Made by a program: the position numbers and the translations under genes
Shown: in pieces, positions 15,517 through 27,876 of the stretch
How positions within the stretch are numbered: the first letter of the stretch is position 1
Layout of the letters: each line of letters opens with the position of its first letter
Notes under the pieces: model-generated
What the model was told of the DNA's origin: nothing
Seen by the model: only the letters and a program-made list of their open reading frames with translations
Databases searched by the model: none
Origin: Hemileia vastatrix
Lineage: Eukaryota > Basidiomycota > Pucciniomycetes > Pucciniales > Zaghouaniaceae
Assembly: GCA_030280995.1 (NCBI GenBank)
Contig: JASXTE010000001.1
Location: 26,508,106 to 26,572,105 of the forward strand
DNA: 64,000 nucleotides
Direction: 5' to 3'

Positions 15517-15529
15517 TGGGGGTCTTTCC
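15517..15529 (+). promoter_or_regulatory. Primer-binding site of element A
   Basis: TGGGGGTCTTTCC lies two bases after the 5' LTR. It starts with TGG, complementary to a tRNA CCA end, and resembles the TGGGTGCCTTTCC of element C, so the two families probably use the same tRNA primer. Confidence 0.65.
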
Positions 15530-16455
15530 AAACTTCAAAGGACAAAAAAACTTGTGTGGTCAATATAGGATGTTCCATTGGGTCAAGGACAAATGGATTG
15601 GACCATTGTATTGTGGGTTGAACATGTGGAATAGGATATTTATAATATTGGAGTAAAAACAAAACCAACAAAACTAAAGTTAGTGAAAAAATGACAAACA
15701 TCAATTTCACTTATCTTACTAGTTTACATTTGACAATGCAAAAATCAAAATTGGTTGTGGGAGAGGCTCAAATTGTGGATTGTTGCTTTTGGCTTATATA
15801 CCACAAAATAGTTGTACCCATTAAGTACTACTATAGTAGTGAGTAATTTATATAAAATCTTAATTATTTCAACCTATATGTTGAAAGAGTAATTTTAGTA
15901 TCTAGAATTACTGACAAAATAATTTTTTTATAAAGTTTCTTAACATATATAATATTATATTTTATATATATATCAATATTAAAAAATATTAATATATATA
16001 AAATATATTTAATTGAATATATATATAATAACTTAAGTAAAAATTATTTATTTTCATAACTAAATAATTAATTTTAATTAATTTTAGTACTGATTTTTTC
16101 AGGTCTTTTAAAAAAGTTGGTAATAACATTGAAATTAAATCATTTAAAGTTATTTATAATAAAACAATTAATTAAATTATTTTGTGAGTAAAGTTTTTAT
16201 TAAAAAAATATATATTTTAAACTGAAATAATTCATTTTAGATATAATTTTTTCCTGATAATTAAATATTACTATCTATAAAATAGATTCAGACAAGGAAA
16301 GTTTTGTAATTTCAAGAGCTAGTATTTCTGATTTTAAGAATATTATTCAAAGAAAATATAACATAGGACATAGTCATGCAATAGGTTAAACCCTCAGAGA
16401 AAAAAGATTCACCAAGGATAGTAGAAAATCTCTTACCTGGTTTGAAAATCAAAAA
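15530..16455 (+). other. Untranslated leader of element A
   Basis: Very AT-rich, with runs of TATATA (15945-16030). No protein was recognised; the minus-strand frame 15444-15710 crosses the LTR boundary and is a shadow. By position this is the retroelement leader between the primer site and ORF1. Confidence 0.55.
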
Positions 16456-16854
16456 ATGACAGATCAAGAAAAGATTAGCAACCTCTTCTCAGTGGTGAGA
16501 AACCATAAGAAAGAGTGGAAAAAATTGAAAGCAATGCTGGAGATTTTGGAAGAAAAAGCCATGAAAATAATGAGCCAATGCAAGATATATTTCAAAAAGA
16601 ACAATAAAGTTCTAAGCAACCCATCAAATCCCTCTACCCAACAAAGAGTTTCCCCACTATCAGACATTATTTCAGTGGAAAAGTGGAAATGGGAATGGAT
16701 AAATACAAATTGGGACAGAATCCAAAATCAAAACCAGGTAATCCAGGTTCCCCAACCAGGTCCTTTAAGGCCTCTTCCTCTGCAAGTGAGCCATCCCCAT
16801 CCTTACAAATGAAAGAAAAAACTAAAAGGCAGTATGCCTTTAAAAACTTGGTAA
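16456..16854 (+). pseudogene. Element A ORF1, short protein overlapping gag
   Basis: Reads 132 codons in one frame, with an internal TGA at 16810 and a final TAA at 16852. The first 60 residues are a charged, coiled-coil-like segment. The motif VEKWKWEW at about residue 74 has counterparts in element C (VSKWKWDW) and element B (VEQWKWDY). The end is basic and finishes in Trp-stop, again as in B and C. It overlaps the gag frame starting at 16683, which lies one base back (-1). A heptamer T TTA AAA in the correct phase (16839-16845) lies just before the stop. Function unknown; probably part of a gag precursor. Confidence 0.6.
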
Positions 16855-18273
16855 GTAATCAACCAGATAAATTAACAGGTATCAATACTGATAAAGTTTA
16901 TGTAGGTGAGGGTGTTTTGGAGGAGGAAAAAATTAAATATGAAAGACAGTCATCTGAAGCTCCAGTTGTAACTACTTTTTATGATGGGTATTCTTTATCT
17001 TTGAAGGATCATGTAGCTTATTATCAAATGATGACACTCTCATGTATGTTAAGGTTCCTGATAAAATATCTAAAATTATTAATGATGCTTATAACAAACT
17101 TTAAAATAATCAATTAAATAAAAGTTGGATAATAAACCTTAGAATGAATAATTTAATTCATAAATTTGATAAGATATTAATTCAATTGGAAATTTCTCAT
17201 GAATTAAGTATTGAAATAACTGATAATTTTATTAAAATTTTAAGAAATAAGGTCTATCATAAGATAAAAAAAGCTGTTGAGGATATGAATATGAAAATTC
17301 ATACTTTGTAAAAATGAAAACCAGTTTTGAAAGAAATAATTTTTAATATGAACAAAGAAATAAATTCTTTGAAATCCCAAATTGCTTCTATTTCTGAAAA
17401 ATTATTAGTAAATGAACAGAGAAACACTTTATCAATTTATAATATAAATGAAACATTATCTAAAATTCCATTATTAAGAAATGAAATATTGAGATTAGAA
17501 GAAAACAATGTAAATTTATCTTATAAGTTAAATAAAGGAATTATTGATTATATCCAAAGGAAATCTTTAAAAGTAAAAGAGAAAGAATTAAAATTTAATA
17601 ATGTTTCAGATAAAACATTTCAAGAGGAACATTCTCAGAATTTTTTTAAAGAAGAATTAAGTGGTTATATTTAAAAAATCTCAGATTTCTTAAATAATTA
17701 AAAAGGTATTAAAAACCCTTATTTTAATAACCATCAAAAGAATTGGAAAAATGTAGATCAATATCCTACTTTTGATGGTGATGCTACTTCAGAATGGTAA
17801 AATTTCATTGAGATAATTGATAATTTAAAATCATCATAAAAATTACCAGATGAAAAAATTAATTCTAAATTAATTTCTTTATTTAGTAATTTTTCTTTGA
17901 TGTGGTATCAATCTGTTCTTATGGATAAAAAAGACTACTCATGGGAGGAATGGAAACACTTAATTGAAAAACAGTTTGGTGGTTCAAAATTCAGATTAGC
18001 ACAATTAAGGTTGTATGAGGAAAGTACATATTACTCAAACTCTCATGAAAAACTTATAGTCTTTTTAATGAAATTAACAAAAATTTTGAAAGCCATGGAT
18101 CCAAAAACAGAATTTGATTTATGGAAAGAAAGAATTTTATTTAAACTACCAAACTGGCTAAGGGATTTAGTAGTAGCCAGATCTGATAATACTTATAACA
18201 CTTCTTCTTTCATTAATATCTGTAAAATAACCCAATTATTAGAAAAAATAATTGCAGAAGATAAATGGAGTAT
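16683..18273 (+). pseudogene. Element A gag, first part
   Basis: The frame opens with MEMGMDKYKL inside ORF1 and runs through a low-complexity Ser/Pro region and coiled-coil segments (17327-17674). Then comes the capsid-like core: DQYPTFDGDATSEW at about 17758, FSLMWYQSV, WKHLIEKQFGGSKFRLAQLR and LVVARSDNTY. The same blocks are found in B and C. Several stops (for example after DATSEW) make it non-functional. It is cut at 18273 by a C-family LTR and continues at 19775. Confidence 0.85.
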
Positions 18274-19774
18274 TGTCAGGCTAAGGTCAAGTATAAGGAC
18301 GTGAACTAGCTTGAATGGTCAGTTGTCTAGAAGATTTTAATGGTCCTATATGAATACTGTAATCTAAATCCAATAAGTAGTAAAATATAATCAAAATTAA
18401 AGGTCTCAGTAATATAACTCTCACTATTTTTATATATGGCTTACAATCTTTGTAGTTGGTAGAAAAATAGATTTTATAATTCAGATACTATTCAAAAGTC
18501 TTATAAAAGTACTAATTGATATGTATTGTAATTTATTTGGTTATATTGGTAAATTGTAAATGATAAAGAATGCAGAAAACAAGACCAAAAACCCCCTCCT
18601 TTTATACACACTAAGTTCCCCAATAAACACCTTGATGTACCATCCAATACAATGTTAATGACGCCTTAAAACAAGTAATAGACCTATCCCTCAACGCCCC
18701 TAGTGACCAATAACATAATTAAACAAACAACAACCACTAAAATCCTATTAATAATAAGGGAGATCCATCAAAATTAAAGAAAAGACAAAAAGAGAGTATA
18801 TGCGTGGAAAACAATATTATAACAAGGTTAAAGGAGTCTTTTCAAGGTTAATTATAGCTTAAAAATAAGGGGAATCTACAGTAGAAATGGAGGAGCTAAT
18901 CCTGACATTATACTACGTGAAATTCCCATTCAAAAATAACCAAAATTGACTGAGAAACCACCCAAAAACTTAAAAAAGAGCATGAGATGTGGGGTAACTA
19001 CATGCAGTCCTTGGCAGGCGCTTGCACGGGTAAATCCTTGACTAAAATTAGGCAAATTTAAGCGTGGTGATGAAATAAGGTGCCAAGAGTGAGGTTATTA
19101 ATGAAATTAGTGCATATAAACAAGGTCAATGCATTATTAATTAAGCTAGGACACTAAATAAGCGCCTGTCGCCTATTTTAGTGTGTTTCCCCACAGTGGG
19201 CATAGAATGTGGGGTAATTATAGTGTGAAAAAGCTAACTTTGCTAAAAATGAAGCTATTCACACGGGAAAAAAGCAGGCAGTATGTGGCCAGTACACAGA
19301 AGCCATTTCTGGCATAAAAAACACCAAATTTGAAAAGTGTTATTTTTATGCATTTAAATAGCCAAATCAATAGTTCTAATTGAGCCCAATTGATCTGTTA
19401 AAGCGCAATTTTGATATTCTCAATTTTATAGCACATATAGTCAACTTTTAAGTGAAATAAAGCGCATTTCTTGTTTTTTGTGTAAAACAATGAATATAAC
19501 AGCTTTAAGTGTACTTAAAAATTATGTAGCCTTATACTTAAGGTTCTTAAGATTACCCTAACATATTCCACCTTAATATTAAGTACATAAGACTTATAAA
19601 AGGTGGATATATGCGTGTATATAAGGTGTTATAATGGTATTTTTTGTGTATTCTCATAATTTTACTTATGTATACTGTTTGTGTACTCTCATTTATTGTT
19701 CCCATGTATAGTTCATGTGTTTAAAATAACTTATAAGCACTTTTTACTCAGTCCTGGGGATATACAGGCTGACA
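18274..19774 (-). mobile_element. Solo LTR of the C family in element A
   Basis: 1,501 bp. It begins TGTCAGGCTAAGG and ends CAGGCTGACA on the plus strand, like the two LTRs of element C, so its element orientation is minus. Flanks AGTAT and GGTAT are a near-perfect 5-bp target duplication. Very similar to the LTRs of C. It separates gag sequence at 18273 from its continuation at 19775. Confidence 0.93.
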
Positions 19775-20087
19775 GGTATAATGATTTTTATCTGCAATTA
19801 GTTTAATTGCGGATTGGTCAACATTGATACCCCCTAGTGATGTTGTATTAAATCATAGATATAAACCAAGAGGAAATTTACCAAGTTATCATCAACAAAA
19901 TGAAAATTAAAAATCTGGACATAAAGCTCCTGATAAGATTGTCAGAGCTTCCTCACCAATTTCTCCAAAGAAATATGCAACAAATACTTGCATAAAATAA
20001 GGAAAGCAGTGGCAGAAAGGCCATTTTTGTGACAATAAAATAAATTTTGTGGAACAAAATAAGCCTGAAGAGTCTGATTATTCTGAT
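19775..20087 (+). pseudogene. Element A gag, zinc-knuckle segment between two solo LTRs
   Basis: This 313-bp island continues gag: a KNYLP-like linker, then ASSPISPKKYATNTC and a knuckle whose remaining residues are GKQWQKGHFCDNK (about 19987-20033). That matches the CYKCNEPWVKGHTC block of element C, but a stop stands where the second Cys-Asn should be. It ends at SDYSDC, the acidic stretch that precedes the protease region in B and C. Confidence 0.8.
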
Positions 20088-21590
20088 TGTCAGGCTGAGT
20101 TCAAGTGAAAAGACGTGAAATAGCTTTAATAGTCAGTTTTCTATAGGATTTTCATGGTCCTATATTAATACTGTAGTACAAATTCAATAAGTATTAATAT
20201 ATAATTCAATATAAGGGTCTCATTAATTTAAATTTCACTAACTATTAATGGGTTACAATCTTATAGTTGGTAGAAAAATAGATGTAATAATTAAGATACT
20301 ATTCAAAGACTTGATAAGTACCATTGATATGTATTGTAATTTTATTGGTTATATATTTTGGTTGTAATGATAAAGAATGCAGAAAACAAGACCAAAACCC
20401 CCCTCCTTTTATACCCAATAATCCTTCAATGAACCCCCTTTATTTACCAGTCCTATACATGGCTAATGAAGCCTCATTCTAGCTAATAAACCTTTACAAC
20501 AACATAAATAATGACAAATACCAAAATTAAAATGATATCACCCACAAAAATCCTGGTGTAATAGGGATAATCCAACAAAAAAAAGAATAAGCAAAAAAGA
20601 GAGTACATGCATGTAATACCTTAAAATAAAAGACTATAAAAAGAAAGAATAATATTAAATATTGCAAAATTTTAAGGGGGATCAACAGTAGAAATCTTGG
20701 GGCTAATTATGACAATATACTACATGAAATCCTCATCCAAAAATAACCAATATTGACTGAGAAACCACTGAGAAACCCAAAAAAGGACATGAGATATGGG
20801 GTAACTCCATGCAGTCCTTAGCAGGAGCTTAAATGGGTAAATCCTTGACTAATTTAGACTAATTTAAGCAAATTTAAGCATGGTAGTGAATTAAAGGCAC
20901 CAAGCTTGAGGTTATTAATGAAATTAATGCATATAACAAGGTCAAGGCACCTATAATTAAATTAAGACACTAAATAAGCGCCTGTTACCTATTTTAGTAT
21001 GTTTCTTCACAGTGGGAGTAGAATGTGGGGTAATTATAGTGTGAAGAAGCTAACTTTTCTAAAAATGAAGCTATACACACAGGAAAAATGCAGGCAGTAT
21101 GCGGCCAGTACACAGAAGCCATTTCTGGCATGAAAAACACCAAATTTGAAAAGTGTTACTTTTATGCATTTTAGTAGCCAAATAAATAGTCCTATATAAG
21201 AAAAATAGATCTTTCAAGGCGCATTTTTAATATTATTAAATTTATAGTGCATATATTCAACTTTTAAGTGATTCAAAGCACATTTCTTGTTTTGCACATA
21301 AAACAATGAAAACAACAGCTTTAAGTCTACTTAAAAATTATGTAGCCTTATATTTAAAGCTCTTAAGGTTACTCTAGCATATTCAAACTAATATTAAGCA
21401 CATAAGACTTATAAAAGCTGTATATATGCATGAATATAAGGTGCTATAATGTCATATATTGTATTTTATCATAAATTTCACTTATGTATACAACTTGTGT
21501 ACCTTTATTTATTGTTCCCATGTATAATTCATGTGTTTAACATAGATTATATGTACTTTTTACTCAGTCCTGGGAATATCTAGGCTGACA
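20088..21590 (-). mobile_element. Second, older solo LTR of the C family in element A
   Basis: 1,503 bp, TGTCAGGCTGAG to TAGGCTGACA on the plus strand. Target duplication CTGAT and CTAAT (four of five). It is clearly more diverged from element C's LTRs than the copy at 18274. A block of about 165 bp (21004-21170) stays far more similar than the rest. Confidence 0.92.
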
Positions 21591-24500
21591 CTAATGAATC
21601 ATCAGATTTTAAAAGTGATATTTCTTAGAAGAAAAAAAATAACAACTTTGTATCAGAAAATTATATCCAATAATAAATAAAAATTTAGCTATGATGGTTG
21701 GAATATTGGATAATGTTCTAGATGAAAAAATAATCACTGATATCACAAAAGATTCTATAATCATAACACTAATGAAATATCTTGTTTGAATAAATTGAGA
21801 TAATACAGAGGTGATATTAGATTTAGGAGCTGGAGGAAGTGTTGTATCTTTATCAGCCTTAAAGAAAATAGATAATGACTATGAGAGAAAACTTGAAACT
21901 GTGTTTTCAGGAAATTAAAGAAGATATGGATCAATCTTGAACCCTGTAGGTAAATATTCTTCATCATTTATCTTTAAAGATACTTGTGGGTATGTAAGAG
22001 CAGTTTTTACTTTTATCGTTATGAAGAATAATAATTTAAAAAATTAGTTTATAATGGGTGATGACATTCTAAAAAAATTTGGAATAAAATTGGACACAGA
22101 AAATCAATGTTTCACAATGGGAAATAATGGTAAAAAAATTTAAAGTTATTTTATCTTCACAAAATTTTTTGTCAAATATAACTTCTTGTAATAATGTAAT
22201 TCAATTTGAGGGAAGAATTTCTGAAGAAATGAATCATCTTGATGAAGAATTTTTGAATGCTGCTTTTGGTGAATAATTGAATGAAAAAGAAACACAAGAA
22301 GTAATAAACTTAGTGGAATCTTTTCCAATATCTTTTCACATGGTAAACATGAGTTGGGATAAGTTTTCAAACATGAGATGAAACTAGATTTAACTTTTGA
22401 ATTGGATGATATTCATCTTAGTTTGAAAAAGAAGCTTTATCCTGCTTCTCCTACAAAAAGGAAAGATTTAGCAGATAATATCTTATCACTTTTATAAACA
22501 AATATCATTGAAAAAGTGGATGTTACCCCTTAATATTGTGTAGTTTTACCTGTACTTATATCTTATGAAAAAGATAAAGCAAGACTATGTGGAGATTACA
22601 GAGCATTAAAAACCTATACAGTTGATGATACTTATCTTTTACCAAGAATAAATTCAATACATGAAACCTTACAGGGAGAAAAGTATATCAGCTGTCTAGA
22701 TTTTAATAAAGGTTATCATCAGATTTCTGTTGAGAAATCATCACAAAATTTTTTGTTGATTGCTACTCATATGGAAATTTATTGATATATAATGATGCAT
22801 TTTGGACCAAAAAATGCTCCTTCTGTGTTTCAAAAAGTAATGCATAGTACTTTCCATCAAGAAATTATAGAAGGATGGTTATATTTATACATAGATGATA
22901 TCATTATTTTTTCAAAAACATTTGAAGAACACATAATTCACCTATCAAAAGTCTTTAAAAAGATAGATGATATCAACATGACTTTAGCTCTTAAAAAATG
23001 AAAATTTGCTTTTCATTCTTTAGACGTTTTGGGACATGTGGTATCAGGTTTACAAATTTGTGTTGATCAAAACAGAGTAGAAGCCATACAAATTGTTGGA
23101 GTTCCTACTTCTGTTAAACAAATTCAATCTTTACTGGGTATGTGTGGCTACTATAGACAGTATATAAAAATTACCAAAGAATTGCTTCACCTTTAACAAA
23201 TATAGTTAAGAAATATTTTTCTTTTATCTGTAATGATGAAAGACAAAAAGCTTTTGAAACTTTGAAAAAATGTTTAATTACAGAACCTATATTAGGATTA
23301 CCTAATTTTAAAAAACATTTTGTATTATATACTGATGCAAGTATTGTAAGATTAGGAGCTGCACTTCATCAAAAACAAGCAGTGAAGGAAAAAATGTCAG
23401 AAGTGGCTATATGCTATATTTCAAGAACCTTGAGACCAAGTGAATTGAAATATGGTGCAACTCAATTGGAGTTTCTAGAAGTAGTATGGGATTTGAAAAA
23501 ATTTCATTACTAATTAGAGGAACAAAAATTTGAGTTAATCACTGATTTTAGTGCTTTGAAAACATTATTAAATATGAGAACACCAAACAGACATATATTT
23601 AGGTGGAAGCTTTCAGTTCAGGAATACAGAGGAAGAATGACTATTATTCATAGATCTGGTTTACTACACTCTAATGTTGATATTTTATCAAGACTTCCTT
23701 TTCAAAATGATGACTCTAACCCTGCTTATGTACCTGAAGAAAATATTATTCATATTTTTGGAGTATATATAGTAGATTTAGAACAAGAATTAATGCAAAA
23801 AATTGTTTAATCAGATAAAGATGATGAAATTAGAGGAAATTATCAATTATCCTTTATGATCCAAAAAATGCATCAGTCCAACCATTGATAAAAACTTTAT
23901 CAGTAAAATATCAGAAGGCCTTTGAAAATGGAAAATTTTCTTTAGAAGATGACTTCATATATTATAGAAGAAAACTTAGTAATGTAATATTTATATCTTC
24001 ATTAATGAAAGAAATTATTCTTAACTTATGTCATGATGACATATTAGCAGTTCATTTTGACCTGGAAAAACCCATCATTAGATTAAAAAATACTTCTTGG
24101 TGGGATACTGTTTCAGAAGATTCTAAACAATATGTTGACTCTTGTGATTCATGCCAAAATTCTAAAAAAATTGATTCACAGAAGAGCAGGATTAATGCAA
24201 CAGATGTAAGGTCCAAATTCACTGTGGCAAGCACTAAACATGGATTTCATAACTGGCCTTCCAACAGCAGTCAAAGATAAATTTAACTCCTGTTGAGTAA
24301 TAGTAAATAGATTTACAAAAATATGTAAATTTATCCTTACCCACAAAGATGTTCCTACAATAGACTTAGCTAATATATGGTTGACTAAAATGTCTAATAG
24401 TACTAGATTTCCAAAAGCTTTTATCTCTGATAGAGACCCAAAATTTACATCTGAGTTTTGGAGTTCCTTAAAGGGAATTTGTGGTTGTGATTTTAAATTG

Positions 24501-25290
24501 TCCACAGCACATCATCCACAAAATGATGGATTGGCTGAAAGGGTGATACAAAACTTAGAAGAAATGATAAGAAGATATTGTGCTTTGGGGCTAGAAATTA
24601 AGGATAATGATAGATATACTCATGATTGGGTAACACTTTTTCTAGGCCTTGAATTTGCTTATAAAAGTACCGTTCATTCAGTAACTGAAAAAAGACCTTG
24701 TGAGTTATGGTTAGGATATGTACCAAAAACTCCAAGCTCTTTGATAAAAAAAAACTTACCCATTTTAGATATATGTAATGGTGTCAAGTATATTCTTCAA
24801 ATGCAAAAATTATGTAGAAATCATGCAAAGAAATGTATTGAAAATGCATATCAATATGAGAAGAAAATATGGGACAAATCCCATCAAGAATTTACTTATA
24901 AGGAATGAAATGAAGTTCTTATTTCTACAGTGCATTTTAATTTACAAGGTAAAAATAAATCAAAAGATCCATTTAATGTTCCATTTGGTGTAAAAAAGAT
25001 GATTGGTAGTAATGCTGTTGAAGTTTTACTATATTCTCCATATGATATAAAAAATACAGTATTTTCAATATCTTTAATAAAGCCTTATATTTCAAATAAT
25101 CCTGATTTATTTCCTAAAAAAAGGGGCAGACCAATATCTAGACCTTTGGAAACAACTGAGAAGGCTGAAATTGAAAAAATCCTTAATGAAAGGAATCTTA
25201 CTAGAGAAAGGGGAACTGATTATTTATTAAGATATAAAGAAATCCCACTGAATTTGATAGATGGATTTCTTCAAAATAAATTTCCAATCT
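21591..25290 (+). pseudogene. Element A protease, reverse transcriptase, RNase H, integrase and chromodomain
   Basis: Degenerate pol of a Ty3/gypsy chromovirus. The protease is at about 21800-22140, with the active site reading LDLGAGGSVVSL where DTG or DSG is expected. Reverse transcriptase spans 22380-23190: ARLCGDYRALKTYTVDD, FGPKNAPSVFQK, and the catalytic YIDDIIIF at 22888. RNase H is at 23230-23720 (LYTDASIVRLGAALHQKQ). The integrase zinc region has both cysteines (CDSCQNSKK, about 24140). The core has ISDRDPKF (24425) and NDGLAERVIQ (24520). A chromodomain-like tail (AEIEKILNERNLTRERGTDY) starts at about 25160. Stops and frameshifts occur throughout; the longest open stretch is 175 codons. 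Confidence 0.9.
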
Positions 25291-25345
25291 AAACATTCTA
25301 TTAAAGAAATAAAAGAAAAAAATCTAAAAAAAAATTATTGTTTTT

Positions 25346-25358
25346 TAAGGTGAGGGAG
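25346..25358 (+). promoter_or_regulatory. Polypurine tract of element A
   Basis: AAGGTGAGGGAG ends directly at the 3' LTR. The same GTGAGGGAG precedes the LTR of element B on the minus strand, and a related GGGTGGGCGAG precedes that of C. This is the expected plus-strand primer. Confidence 0.75.
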
Positions 25359-26233
25359 TGTCAACCAGTAAATTACCTAAACATAGTAAAACTGGTCTGA
25401 TTAAATCTATTACTCAATTACTTATTTACTTATTTACTTAATTACTTAAATATTATAAATTTAATATTTAAAAGTCCTTAAGTAGTATACCATGTAACTA
25501 TGGTAAATAACTACCTTACAAATTATTTTGTATTCTTTAAGCTGTTTATTTTATTTACACAAACATTTTTCTTTTGATTTAAATTTTATTTTATTTTATA
25601 AAATTAATTGAATTAATAAAAAAAATATGGAAAAGTTGTAGATCTAAGTCCATGTAACTACTGGGACTGAGACCTTGCTTGAAGCTGGCTAGAGAGGGTG
25701 CCAGGGAGAGCAAGGAAAGATCCTTTAGTATTTCCTTGTAACTCTAAGGGAGAATATTTTTTTTAACTTTGAATTTTATTAAACAAAAATTTATACTGTT
25801 TCATTTAATTAAATAATATTTATTTAATTAAACTTAAATTTAATCATTTAATTTATCTTCTCACCTCATCTTATATTAATTTTATATTAAATTTCATATT
25901 ATTTATTATCAATTTTGTTGACTTCAACAAAGTTCACATTTTATTACTTTTTCCTATAAAAGGGATTTCCTTTTGTTGTTTTAAATCATCACTTTTTTAT
26001 CATTAAATATATATATTCATTTCTTATCATTGAAATAAAACTAATTACTAATTCTTTAGCTATTTAATTAATAACTGATTTGACATTATACTGTTCAATG
26101 TTAAATTAATGATTAAGACTTTACTTAAATTAAAACATTATAACCATTAAATTTTTCCAGCTCTACTCAATTATTATATTATTATATTCAAAAACATTGT
26201 AAAATATATCCCTATTTACCATCAAATCCAACA
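25359..26233 (+). repeat. 3' LTR of element A
   Basis: 875 bp, TGTCAACC to CCAACA, followed by the target duplication TTGAT. It holds an intact TATAAAAGG box at 25955-25963, the likely core promoter position, which is mutated in the 5' copy. Confidence 0.92.
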
Positions 26234-26238
26234 TTGAT

Positions 26239-27201
26239 AATCTACTATTACTCAAATTCTTTCTTTATATCTTCCTTTATATCCTTATGAAATTTTTTTA
26301 ACATATTTCTTATATTATTTAATAAATTATCAAAACTTTCTAAATTTTTTTTTACTCAATAACCTACTAATTTCTAATAAAAATTTGCCTTATCCTTCTT
26401 TCAATACTTCAACCTTCTTATCAATCACCTCCATGATAGGTTATTCTTGCTTATTATTGTCAAATTCCAATCTATGATTCTAAACACTATCTTCATCCTT
26501 TGAATCTATAATATTATGTTGTTATTGTTTTCTATCTAATAAAGCTTTAAATTTTAGTGTTATATTTTCTTTTTAAATAACTACAGTTATATTTTCTTTT
26601 TAAATAACTACAAAAAACTCACTTATAATAATTATTTTAATTATTTTTCTAGGAATATATTCTTCTGTTGAAACTTTTTATTGACAACTTTTTCAGTACA
26701 AGTAGTTTTATATAATGGACTAGATGAATTGATATATGTCAAACAAAAATATTAATGAAGGATAATGAAGTTCTCTTACATAATATGTCTTTCTGTCTCA
26801 TTAGTCTAGTATCAAGTAGATGTAAATTAGCTTTGAGCATCTTGATTGAGCTCAAGGATATCACATTGTATATGGCACCATCAAAAACACTCAAATATTG
26901 AGCTGAATCCTTTTACTCCTGCGTTTTAAACGTAATAGTAATTGAATCTTTTACATTCAGTGTAATGCATGCAGTATCCTCTCATGAGCTTATAGTCTCT
27001 GTACTGTAATCTCCCTGAGTAGATGATGTTTTTGGTAGAGATGTCATATATTGAAACTTTAAAGGACTATGTGAAATTTTTGAATTTTGGTAGAAAAACA
27101 TAATGGTTTTTTTGAGGGAAAGAACTACCTTTTTTATATTCCACACTTATATTTGTTTTTAACATCTTATTGATTGAGACCTACTTATTTAGGTGCACTA
27201 A
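26239..27201. other. Spacer between element A and the inverted repeat
   Basis: No firm gene. On the minus strand, 26240-26640 reads as a broken Lys/Glu-rich, coiled-coil-like sequence that could be gag from yet another retroelement, but no motif confirms it. A 27-bp tandem duplication lies inside. The left arm of the large inverted repeat is visible from 27202 only because the right arm meets the window edge there. Confidence 0.45.
26559..26612 (+). repeat. 27-bp tandem duplication
   Basis: Bases 26559-26585 and 26586-26612 are identical 27-mers (starting GTTATATTTTC, ending AACTACA). The unit is a multiple of three. Confidence 0.95.
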
Positions 27202-27876
27202 TAGTGTTTAAATCTTTTTATTCCTTTGTAATATCATTTTTGATAAGTTAAATTTTTAAATGAAAGTCTTCATGCAAGTATATGTATAAAAAATGTATCT
27301 TTATTCTTAAAATAAAGGCTGTGATTAAAAATTTCATTTTAATATTTTCATCTTTTCATTTTGATGTTTTTTTGTATATGCCTATAAAATTTATTTTCCA
27401 ACCAAATTACAGAAAGAAAAAAAAAGGCAATACTCTCCCCCAAAATTTACTATGGGAGAGGATCAGTATTACCAAATTTTCATATTAATTTCATGAATTA
27501 ATAAGTAAACCAGTCAAAAAAGATAATCAACAAACTAAGAGTAATGGCATTCAGAATACTACCTTCCAATGAGTTCTGATGTGACTGAAGCCAAAGAATA
27601 CATTTGACATGGAATTGTATTTTAAACTAATTCAATCAATTAATTGTTTGAACTATTACCTTTATACAGCAGCAAGGCTCAAAAGCCCATGACTTAAAGC
27701 TGCTAATTATCTTTAATTACTGATTAATTTTAAATTTAAGAAATAAAAATGATTATTTGAAAATCTTTTATTTACCTTACTTAGCCTCTCTCCCTAATTA
27801 TTTACTGTTCTTTGACCCTTCATGCCTCACTTTACATACTCTATTTATCAAATATTTGTTGATCTGGAAAGAATGC
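27202..27876. other. Outer part of the left arm, no gene recognised
   Basis: AT-rich sequence without motifs. The frames 27282-27488 and 27822-28010 recur in mirror image at the other end of the window only because of the inverted repeat. They lie downstream of, or antisense to, the oxygenase remnant. Confidence 0.5.

Larger units (their letters stand above)
14648..26233 (+). mobile_element. Element A: old Ty3/gypsy chromovirus with two nested solo LTRs
   Basis: LTRs at 14648-15514 and 25359-26233 flank a plus-strand gag-pol relic. The target duplication is perfect: TTGAT at 14643-14647 and at 26234-26238. Removing the two nested LTRs (18274-19774 and 20088-21590) leaves about 8.6 kb, close to the unit size of element C. 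The LTRs differ at roughly one base in twelve by eye, and the coding region has many stops. This is the oldest of the three chromoviruses here. Confidence 0.93.

Noticed and set aside
14648..26233. Repeat-induced point mutation as the cause of the stops in A and B
   Set aside because: Some stops fit C-to-T or G-to-A changes (CAA to TAA, TGG to TAG) but others do not (AAA to TAA), and I could not compute dinucleotide biases; RIP is also not established in rusts.
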